Shown here: positions 34,282 through 41,421 of the stretch, piece by piece
How the letters are laid out: each line of letters starts with the position of its first letter
Position numbering within the stretch: the first letter of the stretch is position 1
Assembly: GCA_020635905.1 (NCBI GenBank)
Contig: JACJYV010000008.1
Coordinates: 124,001 to 188,000 of the forward strand
DNA length: 64,000 bases
Reading direction: 5' to 3'
DNA from: Bacteroidia bacterium
Lineage (GTDB): Bacteria > Bacteroidota > Bacteroidia > J057 > JADKCL01
The notes under the pieces: model-generated
Seen by the model: only the letters and a program-made list of their open reading frames with translations
Told to the model about the DNA's origin: nothing
Database searches by the model: none
Made by a program: the position numbers and the translations under genes

Positions 34282-35865
34282 ATGAAAAATATTACCAACT
34301 ACCTTGTACTCATTTTCTTACTGTTTCTGGCTCCCCTGGCCAAAAGCCAGACCGCCAATCCCGACTTTCTGGACGGCTCGCTATACCTCAAAGTGGACGA
34401 TTCCTCCAGCGTGGTGCTCGAGCCGTATCCGGGCAATATTCCTGCTCTCAACCTGATTATCAACCTGTTTGGATTGGACAGTATTTACAAAGCCTTTCCC
34501 TCTCAGGATCCGCTGCTGAATCAGATTTACAGGATAAATTTCACAGATACCCTGGGCGTACAGAGCCTGATTTCTCAATTACAATTGTTGCCCTTCGTGG
34601 ATTATGCGGAAAAAATTCCCCTGCACAAAACCACTGGCACCACATTTACCCCCGACGATGTGAATCCCCTGCAATGGCAGTTTGCAAAAATCCATGCAGA
34701 AAATGCCTGGGACCTCACCACGGGTTCGCCCAGCGTGAAAATCGCCATCGTGGACAATGCCATTCGCATTACCCATGCAGATCTGGCGCCCAATATCTGG
34801 ACCAATCCGGGCGAAACCCCCAATAACCTGCTCGACGACGACCTCAACGGTTACCCCGACGATGTGCATGGCTACGATGCCGCGGATTTTGACCGCAATC
34901 CCAATCCTCCTTCAGGTCTGCCCGATACTGACCCGTTTTTTCACGGCTCTCATTGCGCAGGTATCGCTTCTGCGGCCACCAATAACGGCCAGGGAATTGC
35001 CTCCCTGGGCTTCAATTGCTCCATCATCCCGGTCAAAGCCACCAAAGACGCCACAGGCGGCGACATTCTGACCCACCCCTACGAAGGCGTTTTTTATGCC
35101 ATCCAGGCCCATGCAGATGTGATCTCCATGTCATTTGGAGCTGGCTCCTCCTCCCTGACGGGCCAACGGGTGATCCAGACCGCAGCCAATGCAGGCATTG
35201 TGATGATTGGGGCGGCCGGCAACAGCAACGTGTCCACTGAATTTTACCCTGCCGCCTACCCTGAAGTGCTGGCCGTGGGCTCCACCAACGACCAGGATCA
35301 AAAATCTGGATTTTCCAATTACGGAACATGGGTGGATGTGATGGCCCCGGGCTCCAATATTTACAGCTGCAAAATCGCCAGCGACACGGCCTACGGACTG
35401 GCCAGCGGCACCTCCATGGCCTGCCCCCTGGTGGCCGGACTGGCAGGATTGGTGCTTTCCATGAATCCCAACCTGACTCCAGCTCAGGTCTATGACGCCA
35501 TCAAAAACGGCTGCGAAAACATAGATGCGGCCAATCCCAACCACATTGGGGAAATTGGAGCCGGGCGCATCAATGCCTGGAATACCCTGCTTTCTGTAGG
35601 GACTGACCCCGAAATCCATCCCTCAGGATATCTGGTCGCATATCCCAATCCGGCCAGCCAACGTGCCAATTTCCAAACCAATCTGACCAGCAGAGCGACC
35701 TGGAACCTGCACGAAATTTCCGGAAAAACCCTCCTGCAAGGCACGGAAATCCTCGTTCCAAACCAGGTCACTTCACTGGATTTAGCAGGAATTTCACCAG
35801 GATTATACCTGCTGGAAGTTTTCACAGAACAAAGCAGGCAGGTAACCAAGCTGGTGGTGAGATAA
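34282..35865 (+). CDS. Secreted subtilisin-family (S8) serine protease with T9SS domain
   Basis: 527 aa. Signal peptide, then an N-terminal prodomain-like stretch (~25-125). The S8 catalytic domain follows with D158 (IAIVDNAIRITHADL), H224 (HGSHCAG), oxyanion N314 (AAGNS) and S378 (GTSMACP). The last ~75 residues are a type A sorting domain (AYPNPASQRANFQTNL...GLYLLEV). An extracellular or surface endoprotease. A bidirectional terminator follows. Confidence 0.95.
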   Translation: MKNITNYLVLIFLLFLAPLAKSQTANPDFLDGSLYLKVDDSSSVVLEPYPGNIPALNLIINLFGLDSIYKAFPSQDPLLNQIYRINFTDTLGVQSLISQLQLLPFVDYAEKIPLHKTTGTTFTPDDVNPLQWQFAKIHAENAWDLTTGSPSVKIAIVDNAIRITHADLAPNIWTNPGETPNNLLDDDLNGYPDDVHGYDAADFDRNPNPPSGLPDTDPFFHGSHCAGIASAATNNGQGIASLGFNCSIIPVKATKDATGGDILTHPYEGVFYAIQAHADVISMSFGAGSSSLTGQRVIQTAANAGIVMIGAAGNSNVSTEFYPAAYPEVLAVGSTNDQDQKSGFSNYGTWVDVMAPGSNIYSCKIASDTAYGLASGTSMACPLVAGLAGLVLSMNPNLTPAQVYDAIKNGCENIDAANPNHIGEIGAGRINAWNTLLSVGTDPEIHPSGYLVAYPNPASQRANFQTNLTSRATWNLHEISGKTLLQGTEILVPNQVTSLDLAGISPGLYLLEVFTEQSRQVTKLVVR

Positions 35866-35886
35866 AATCAAAATCTACGAAAAATG

Positions 35887-35915
35887 AAAAGGGGACCACA
35901 ATTGAGTCCCCTTTT
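35887..35915. terminator. Bidirectional rho-independent terminator
   Basis: AAAAGGGGAC/GTCCCCTTTT, a 10-bp stem with a 9-nt loop, flanked by A- and T-rich ends. It lies between the convergent subtilase and orphan sorting-domain genes and can serve both. Confidence 0.85.
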
Positions 35916-35966
35916 CTTGTAAAAACAACAGCCTGGCCCCGGCAAAAATGACGGGAACGGACCGTG

Positions 35967-36299
35967 TCAGCCCAAGACGAATAACATTTCTGAAACAGAA
36001 TCCCCGCCTGCTTCCACTTTCAACACGTAGGCGCCATCGGGCAAATTGGACAACTCAATATCCTGAACTCCCTGCGGAAAGGGCTCCACATCGGTCGTGT
36101 GCACCAGATGGCCGTTCAGAGAATACACTTCAATGGCTTTGGCGACGGAATTCCCGAGCCGCCATTGAACTTTTACATGCCCCTGGCAGGGGTTGGGAAA
36201 AACAAGAACTTCGGGCCCATCGTCATAAGATTTAGATAACTGCTGCATTTCAGGATAGTTTATTGCATAATGTTCAGATTGATCCAATTCTGAATTCAT
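35967..36299 (-). CDS. Orphan T9SS type A sorting domain, no signal peptide
   Basis: About 110 aa from the first ATG (a GTG lies 10 codons upstream). Nearly the whole product is a sorting domain (VFPNPCQGHVKVQWRLGNSVAKAIEVYSLNGHLVHTTDVEPFPQGVQDIELSNLPDGAYVLKVEAGG) after ~35 hydrophilic residues. Without a Sec signal it could not reach the T9SS. It is therefore probably the 3' remnant of a decayed secreted-protein gene; I see no upstream cargo frame on this strand. The exact start may be off by a base or two. Confidence 0.55.
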   Translation of the reverse strand: MNSELDQSEHYAINYPEMQQLSKSYDDGPEVLVFPNPCQGHVKVQWRLGNSVAKAIEVYSLNGHLVHTTDVEPFPQGVQDIELSNLPDGAYVLKVEAGGDSVSEMLFVLG

Positions 36300-36345
36300 T
36301 GCATAATGCAACGAGCCCCCCGATCTCACAAACCCCTTTTTGATA

Positions 36346-36359
36346 ATAATGACGGATTA
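36346..36359 (-). promoter_or_regulatory. AATCCGTCA motif, site 4
   Basis: Reverse-strand TAATCCGTCATTAT, upstream of the orphan sorting-domain gene. Confidence 0.35.
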
Positions 36360-36677
36360 AATTCTCGCCAATATACCTTGAAAACACCCAGTAGGCACAT
36401 TTAGAATCCAATTCTGACATTTTCAAAAAATCGAATTCGAACTATTCAAAACGCCCTCAGAATAGCCTGGGGGCCATCTGCCAAGTATCTCTATTCTCGT
36501 TTCCTGCCTGAGAAAAAATATTGGAAAACAGAATAATCTTCCTGTTCAAAGCAGGCCCAAAAGCCAATTTCAGGGGGAAGCTAAGGAAAAACCAAGCCCC
36601 AAACCATCTCCCAATATGTCAGAATTAAAATAATAAGAATAGCCACAAGACAACAATAAGGCAATTATCATAATTTT

Positions 36678-36691
36678 GAATCCGTCACAAT
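36678..36691 (+). promoter_or_regulatory. AATCCGTCA motif, site 5
   Basis: GAATCCGTCACAAT followed by TTTTTG, about 40 bp upstream of the -7 element of the DUF4382 lipoprotein gene. Confidence 0.4.
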
Positions 36692-36728
36692 TTTTGCATC
36701 CCGGGTGTTTTTCCTCAAAATCACCCTT

Positions 36729-36736
36729 TACCTTTG
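36729..36736 (+). promoter_or_regulatory. -7 element (TACCTTTG) for the DUF4382 gene
   Basis: Perfect TAnnTTTG, 40 nt before the ATG at 36777, giving a leader of about 35 nt. Confidence 0.5.
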
Positions 36737-36776
36737 AGTCATAACAACAAATCTTATTCACTAAAATTTTTCAACC

Positions 36777-37571
36777 ATGAAAACTCAAAAGCAAGCAAAT
36801 CCCATCAAACAAATTAGTCTTTTATTTTTTATGGCTATCAGCCTGATGATTTTTGCCAGTGGATGTAACAAGGAAAACATGAATTCCACGGGTAAAATGG
36901 GGGTTCGTATGACCGACAGTCCGGCCGAATTTGATGCTATGATGGTCGAAATCACCCAGGTGGAAGCCTACCTTGACGGCGAAGGCTGGGTAAATCTGGC
37001 CTCAGACATTGGACAGGTCAACATTTTGTCGCTGACCAACGGAACGGAAGTGGCGCTGGCCCAAAACCTCGAAGTTGAGGCCGGTCTTTACACCATGATC
37101 CGCATCTCCTTTGGCTCAGATAATTCCCTGAAACTCAACATTGGTGGCATAACTTCCACCGTCGCACTAACCATGCAATCAGACGCCGTGATCGAAATCA
37201 ACCAGGAACTCAAAGCCGACGAAAATGCCAGTTTCCTGCTGGACTTTCAGGCCGGCAAGAGTGTGACCGAAACGGCCCTTGGCTTCGTGTGTGACCCGGT
37301 TATCACTTACGTGAAGGATGAGGACACGGGCGTTCAGGGCAAACTGGAAGCCAGCGCCAAGGGACATATTGAATTCTCGAATTCCAGCGCCAGTTACGAG
37401 TCATTTTCCAACGCCAATGGCGAGTTTCTTCTGCGCGGCATGGACAGCGGAATTTACACCTGCACCATCCATCCCCAGAACACTGACATCTACCCCAGCG
37501 AAGTTACCCTGCAAAACATTGTGGTCGTAAACGGCCAGGTAACTCAAATGGGGACCATTCAACTGAAATAA
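36777..37571 (+). CDS. DUF4382-type lipoprotein
   Basis: 264 aa. Lipoprotein signal with lipobox FASGC (C30). The next ~150 residues fit DUF4382 (GVRMTDSPAEFDAMMVEITQVEAYLDGEGWVNL...NILSLTNGTEVALAQNLEVEAGLYTMIRISFG). A C-terminal carboxypeptidase-regulatory-like beta-sandwich follows (VQGKLEASAKGHIEFSNSSASYESFSNANGEFLLRGMDSGIYTCTI). Probably outer-membrane anchored; the biochemical role is unknown. Confidence 0.88.
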   Translation: MKTQKQANPIKQISLLFFMAISLMIFASGCNKENMNSTGKMGVRMTDSPAEFDAMMVEITQVEAYLDGEGWVNLASDIGQVNILSLTNGTEVALAQNLEVEAGLYTMIRISFGSDNSLKLNIGGITSTVALTMQSDAVIEINQELKADENASFLLDFQAGKSVTETALGFVCDPVITYVKDEDTGVQGKLEASAKGHIEFSNSSASYESFSNANGEFLLRGMDSGIYTCTIHPQNTDIYPSEVTLQNIVVVNGQVTQMGTIQLK

Positions 37572-37642
37572 TCGTTCTTTTTCATAGCCTAATCAGTATT
37601 AAAGGTCGGGGGTAGCCCTCCAAGCCAGACATACAAGCCCAT

Positions 37643-37670
37643 TTCGAAGCCGCCTCCGGGCGGCTTCGAA
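37643..37670. terminator. Strong hairpin downstream of the DUF4382 gene
   Basis: Perfect 12-bp stem TTCGAAGCCGCC/GGCGGCTTCGAA with a 4-nt loop. No T-run. The rest of the 357-bp gap to 37928 is AT-rich and shows nothing else. Confidence 0.6.
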
Positions 37671-37928
37671 CATTGATAAAAATCCCATCCCAAAACATCT
37701 CCCTGAATTTTAAGTATTTAGATTGCTGGTTTTTCCCAAAAAACCTATATATTGTTGACTGGTTTAAAGATTAGGGATGAAAAATTGAGCAGAAGTAAAG
37801 AAATCAGTGAGAACAATTTCAATGTCCGTACATTTTTCCACCCTCATTTTACACCTTTCAAAAGCTAACTTTCCCAACCCGACGACCCTGCTAAACCATG
37901 TGATCCCTACAAGATAACCAAGAATATT

Positions 37929-39386
37929 ATGCGGTCACTGCACAGCCTTATTCACGCCCTCGCCAAGGAAGAAAAACGCCTCTACAACCTCCATGGCAGG
38001 AAAAGTCGCTTCACGGATATTTATACTGAGTACCTTTTGGTTCAGGATTACGACAAAAGTCTGGACCGCGAAATTTATCAAAAGTACTTTTCAGACTTCA
38101 GCCGGGCCTTCTATTCCATGCAGAAAAATGCCCTGCTGGACGATGTCCTTTCCGTGTTGCTTGAATATTCCAATTCCTCTGATCCTCAGTACGCCCTGAC
38201 CCGCCTGCGCTCCAAAGCCGAGGTCCTGCAGCACCGCGGTTATTATGATCTGGCTGCCAATTATTTGAAGGATGCCATCAAGCATGCCCAGAAAACGGAA
38301 AATTCACAGGATTATCTCCGCACCCTGGAAGACTACCTGCGGGTATTGAGCAAGCTCAAAACCACTTCCTGGGAGGAATATGAGCAGTTTGTGACCGAAC
38401 TGGACCAGGTTCGCGAAAAAACGGAAGCCAATCACCCGGCCGAGTTTCTCTCCCTGCAACTCAAAGTTTTGGCCCAATCTGCCACCCAAAATCCCGACCA
38501 GCGGGAATATTATAAAGGAATTTCAGAAAAAGTACTGGACCGTCTGCGGGCCTTGCAGGTCGAACATCCCAGCATTTTCATGCGCAAACAGGCATTTTTT
38601 GCCACCTATAATTTTTCAAAAACTTTCGAAGAAAGCACAGCCCTGCACCGCAGGTTGCTCGATTATGAAAAGCAACTGAATACCCCTGATTTTCATGCTG
38701 ATTTTCGGCTGCAGGTGATCAATATGCTGCTGGAAAGCGCTCTGGAATGCGGGGATTTCCTGCTGATTAATGGCTTGATTTACAAATCTGGCAAGGAAAT
38801 GCGCCAGTACAGCCCCGAAGCCATTTCTGCCAAATTGCCCTATTATTACGAGCTGTGTGGCATCTATCATTTCTATGAAAATGACCTTCCACAAGCTCAG
38901 CAGGATTTCCGTCAGGTACTGGAATTCAAAAATCTGAACCACGAAACCCGCCTGCGGGTGCTTTATAATCTCACTTCTGCCCTGCTGGCCGGCAATCTGT
39001 CACGCACTGCCCAGGAAACCCTGAACCAGATTGAGAACGATTTTCCCGAGGAAGGCCAGTCCGTGAAGCATGCCATGCTTTCTATGGTCGTTTCAGTGGA
39101 ACGAAACGAAAACGAGGAGGCCATGGCCCGCATTCACCGCCTCAAAAATCTGATTCGCAAATCTGATGCACCCCGCAAACTGGCTCCCATGAAGCAATTT
39201 GCTGAATTTGTGGAGCGTATGCTTCAGGGCGAATCTGACAATTTCCCTGTGATCCAGGAACTGGAAGGAACCTGGAAGGATCTTTTCCGCGAAAATGACT
39301 GGCTGAGGGCCAAATCAGAAAACTCATTTTATTACAACAACATTCTCGACTACTGGCAAAGCCGCAAAAAAGTCATTCACGCCTGA
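37929..39386 (+). CDS. Helical-repeat (TPR-like) protein, 485 aa, paralog of the gene at 32001
   Basis: Cytoplasmic, all-helical. Opens with LHSLIHALAKEEKRLYNLHGRKSRFTDIYTEYLLVQDY, the same kind of N-terminal block as the 489-aa protein, and has nearly the same length. TPR-like helical pairs fill the rest (YALTRLRSKAEVLQHRGYYDLAANYLKDAIKHAQ; LCGIYHFYENDLPQAQQDFRQVLEFKNLNHETRLRVLYNLTSALLAGN). No catalytic motif. Probably a Bacteroidota-specific scaffold family; function unknown. Confidence 0.8.
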   Translation: MRSLHSLIHALAKEEKRLYNLHGRKSRFTDIYTEYLLVQDYDKSLDREIYQKYFSDFSRAFYSMQKNALLDDVLSVLLEYSNSSDPQYALTRLRSKAEVLQHRGYYDLAANYLKDAIKHAQKTENSQDYLRTLEDYLRVLSKLKTTSWEEYEQFVTELDQVREKTEANHPAEFLSLQLKVLAQSATQNPDQREYYKGISEKVLDRLRALQVEHPSIFMRKQAFFATYNFSKTFEESTALHRRLLDYEKQLNTPDFHADFRLQVINMLLESALECGDFLLINGLIYKSGKEMRQYSPEAISAKLPYYYELCGIYHFYENDLPQAQQDFRQVLEFKNLNHETRLRVLYNLTSALLAGNLSRTAQETLNQIENDFPEEGQSVKHAMLSMVVSVERNENEEAMARIHRLKNLIRKSDAPRKLAPMKQFAEFVERMLQGESDNFPVIQELEGTWKDLFRENDWLRAKSENSFYYNNILDYWQSRKKVIHA

Positions 39387-39412
39387 TAAACGGTCGGATT
39401 TCGCTCCCAAAA

Positions 39413-39913
39413 TCAATCGTTGCCCACTAAAAAGTGGGTTTCCCCATCCAGTCTGCGCTTAGCCAGGTCGGCCGCCACCCCGTCTTTGATCGCCTCGTAA
39501 AATCTGTTTTCATCGTGGCCCAGCAACCTGCGTCCTGGGCTCGACTGGCTCGTACGAAAGGAAGATTCCGTCATGGTGACGAGATTGGGAAAATATTTGG
39601 AACGGTAGGAAATGGAAACCTGGGCAATGGTGGTCGCGTTGATGTGAGAAATAAGGGCATCCACCTGAGGCTTGAGAAAAACCATCAGGTCGCGGTTGAG
39701 TTTGCGGGGATCAATTACCTGGCTGCCATTGCCCAGAATGTTATTGGACAATTGCTGGGTGGCAAATTTTTCATACTTTTCATCAATCTCCTTCAGCAAA
39801 TCTGAGGCCCTTTTGGCCGCTTTAGCCGCCTCCCTGCTCATCAGAAAATACCAAACTCCAAGGCCAATCAGCCCCAGAATTGCGAGAATAATGATTAAGG
39901 AAAAATAATTCAT
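39413..39913 (-). CDS. Single-pass membrane protein with soluble C-terminal domain, 166 aa
   Basis: The ATG at 39913 starts MNYFSLIIILAILGLIGLGVWYFL, a membrane anchor, followed by a coiled-coil-like stretch (SREAAKAAKRASDLLKEIDEKYEKF) and a soluble domain (RDLMVFLKPQVDALISHINATTIAQVSISYRSKYFPNLVTMTESSFR). The open frame continues upstream of 39913, but that part is antisense to the divergent lipoprotein gene and is not coding. No family recognised. It converges with the 485-aa gene. Confidence 0.75.
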   Translation of the reverse strand: MNYFSLIIILAILGLIGLGVWYFLMSREAAKAAKRASDLLKEIDEKYEKFATQQLSNNILGNGSQVIDPRKLNRDLMVFLKPQVDALISHINATTIAQVSISYRSKYFPNLVTMTESSFRTSQSSPGRRLLGHDENRFYEAIKDGVAADLAKRRLDGETHFLVGND

Positions 39914-40006
39914 ACCCTGTCCATTACGAAGTAAATTTAGGTATTGTTGCCGGGGAATCAGGCTAAATATCGAAAAAATGAGGTTGAAATCTCTTAAATT
40001 CCGGGT

Positions 40007-40960
40007 ATGAAGTGGAAAAACTGCCTGATGCTGCCTCTGTGCCTGCTGCTGCTGGCTTGCAGCCAGGAAAAATCCCGTTCTGCAACCAGAACCAACGACC
40101 GTCCTTGTCTCATGGTCCTGGGCGTTGCCCAGGATGCAGGATACCCCCAGGCAGGCTGCCACAAGGCATGCTGTGCCATTCCACTCGAGGATCCCCAACA
40201 GGCAAAACTGCCTGTTTCCCTGGCCCTGATCGATCCTGAGGCAAATCTCTGGTGGCTGCTGGAAGCCACGCCCGCCTTTCCCGCTCAACTGGAAAGGGTG
40301 CACCAGGCCTTTCCCGGGCTGCCGGCCTTGCCGGCTGGCATATTTCTGACCCATGCCCACATGGGGCATTATACGGGCCTGATGCACCTGGGCCGTGAGG
40401 TCATGGGCGCCAGCAAGGTGCCCGTATATGCAATGCCGCGTATGCGGAAATTTTTGACCGAAAATGGTCCCTGGAGCCAACTCGTTGGGTTGGAGAATAT
40501 CAGTCTGCAACCACTTTCGGCCGATTCCACCATGGTCCTATCCCGGGCCTTTTCCATTACTCCCTTTTTGGTGCCCCACCGCGACGAATTTTCGGAAACC
40601 GCAGGTTTTCGAGTTAAGGGAGCTGAAAAATCTTTGCTTTTCATTCCCGACATTGATAAATGGGAAAAATGGGACAAAAATCTGAAATCAGAGATTTCCA
40701 AAGTGGATCTGGCCTTCCTGGATGGCACTTTCTTCGAAAACGGCGAGCTTCCCGGGCGGGACATGTCTGAGATTCCCCATCCATTTGTATCTGAAACCAT
40801 GAAAATTCTCGAAAATGAGGCACCAGAAAGCAAAGCCAAAATCAGATTCATTCATTTCAATCACACCAATCCGCTCAATTTTCCCGATCAGAAAGCCCGG
40901 GATAAGGTGAGAGAAAAGGGATTTGAAATTGCGGTTGAAGGGGAAATCACGGACCTGTAA
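40007..40960 (+). CDS. PqqB-like metallo-beta-lactamase-fold lipoprotein
   Basis: 317 aa. Lipoprotein signal with lipobox LLLAC (C18). The mature part begins with VLGVAQDAGYPQAGC, typical of PqqB-related MBL-fold proteins. The metal-site motif reads H116-A-H118-M-G-H121, so the usual Asp of HxHxDH is Gly. Downstream histidines lie in LVPHRDEF and FIHFNHTNP. PqqB itself is cytoplasmic; this exported, lipidated relative probably hydrolyses another substrate, and no other pqq genes are nearby. Confidence 0.82.
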   Translation: MKWKNCLMLPLCLLLLACSQEKSRSATRTNDRPCLMVLGVAQDAGYPQAGCHKACCAIPLEDPQQAKLPVSLALIDPEANLWWLLEATPAFPAQLERVHQAFPGLPALPAGIFLTHAHMGHYTGLMHLGREVMGASKVPVYAMPRMRKFLTENGPWSQLVGLENISLQPLSADSTMVLSRAFSITPFLVPHRDEFSETAGFRVKGAEKSLLFIPDIDKWEKWDKNLKSEISKVDLAFLDGTFFENGELPGRDMSEIPHPFVSETMKILENEAPESKAKIRFIHFNHTNPLNFPDQKARDKVREKGFEIAVEGEITDL

Positions 40961-40968
40961 ATTGCGAC

Positions 40969-41421
40969 ATGAGAAAAGATTTCATATTTCCCTTGGCCCG
41001 CTTTCGCCGCGGATTTGAAGCCCAGCAATTTGAAGTGATTTATTTTGGTCCCAACGGACTTGAACTCAGGCAAAAAGGCAAATCTGAAGTCAGCATTCCC
41101 TACTCAGAACTCGAAAAACTGACCTTCACCAATGGCCACAGCATGCTTCCGCGGGCACTTTCTTTCCTTGATATGGGCGGATTTTCCAGTTCCAATGCCC
41201 AGTTTGAAATCCAGACGCCCAAAGATTTGTATCGTCTGACCCTGGAAACGGGCCTTCAGTTTCAGTTGGGCAAGTTACAATCCCTTTTTACCCTCCTTTA
41301 CCGCATGGACATTCCCCTGCGGGAACAAACCCATAACGGAACCCGCCTTTTCCTGCTGGAAAGAACCACTCCTGAAAAGATCGCCCAACTGGTGGAAGAA
41401 TTGAAAAGAGAAAAAGGTTAA
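40969..41421 (+). CDS. Hypothetical protein, 150 aa
   Basis: Starts 8 bp after the PqqB-like gene, so probably co-transcribed. Soluble. A PH/GRAM-like beta pattern is suggested by FEAQQFEVIYFGPNGLELRQKGKSEVSIPYSELEKLTF, ending in a helix (TTPEKIAQLVEELKREK). No firm family. The stop codon shares TTAA with the stop of the convergent gene. Confidence 0.65.
   Translation: MRKDFIFPLARFRRGFEAQQFEVIYFGPNGLELRQKGKSEVSIPYSELEKLTFTNGHSMLPRALSFLDMGGFSSSNAQFEIQTPKDLYRLTLETGLQFQLGKLQSLFTLLYRMDIPLREQTHNGTRLFLLERTTPEKIAQLVEELKREKG

Larger units (their letters stand above)
36330..36776. other. 447-bp AT-rich intergenic region
   Basis: Between the divergent orphan sorting domain and DUF4382 lipoprotein genes. 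It holds AATCCGTCA sites 4 and 5, a -7 element before the lipoprotein gene, and no convincing ORF. Its composition is more AT-rich than the flanks. Confidence 0.6.
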
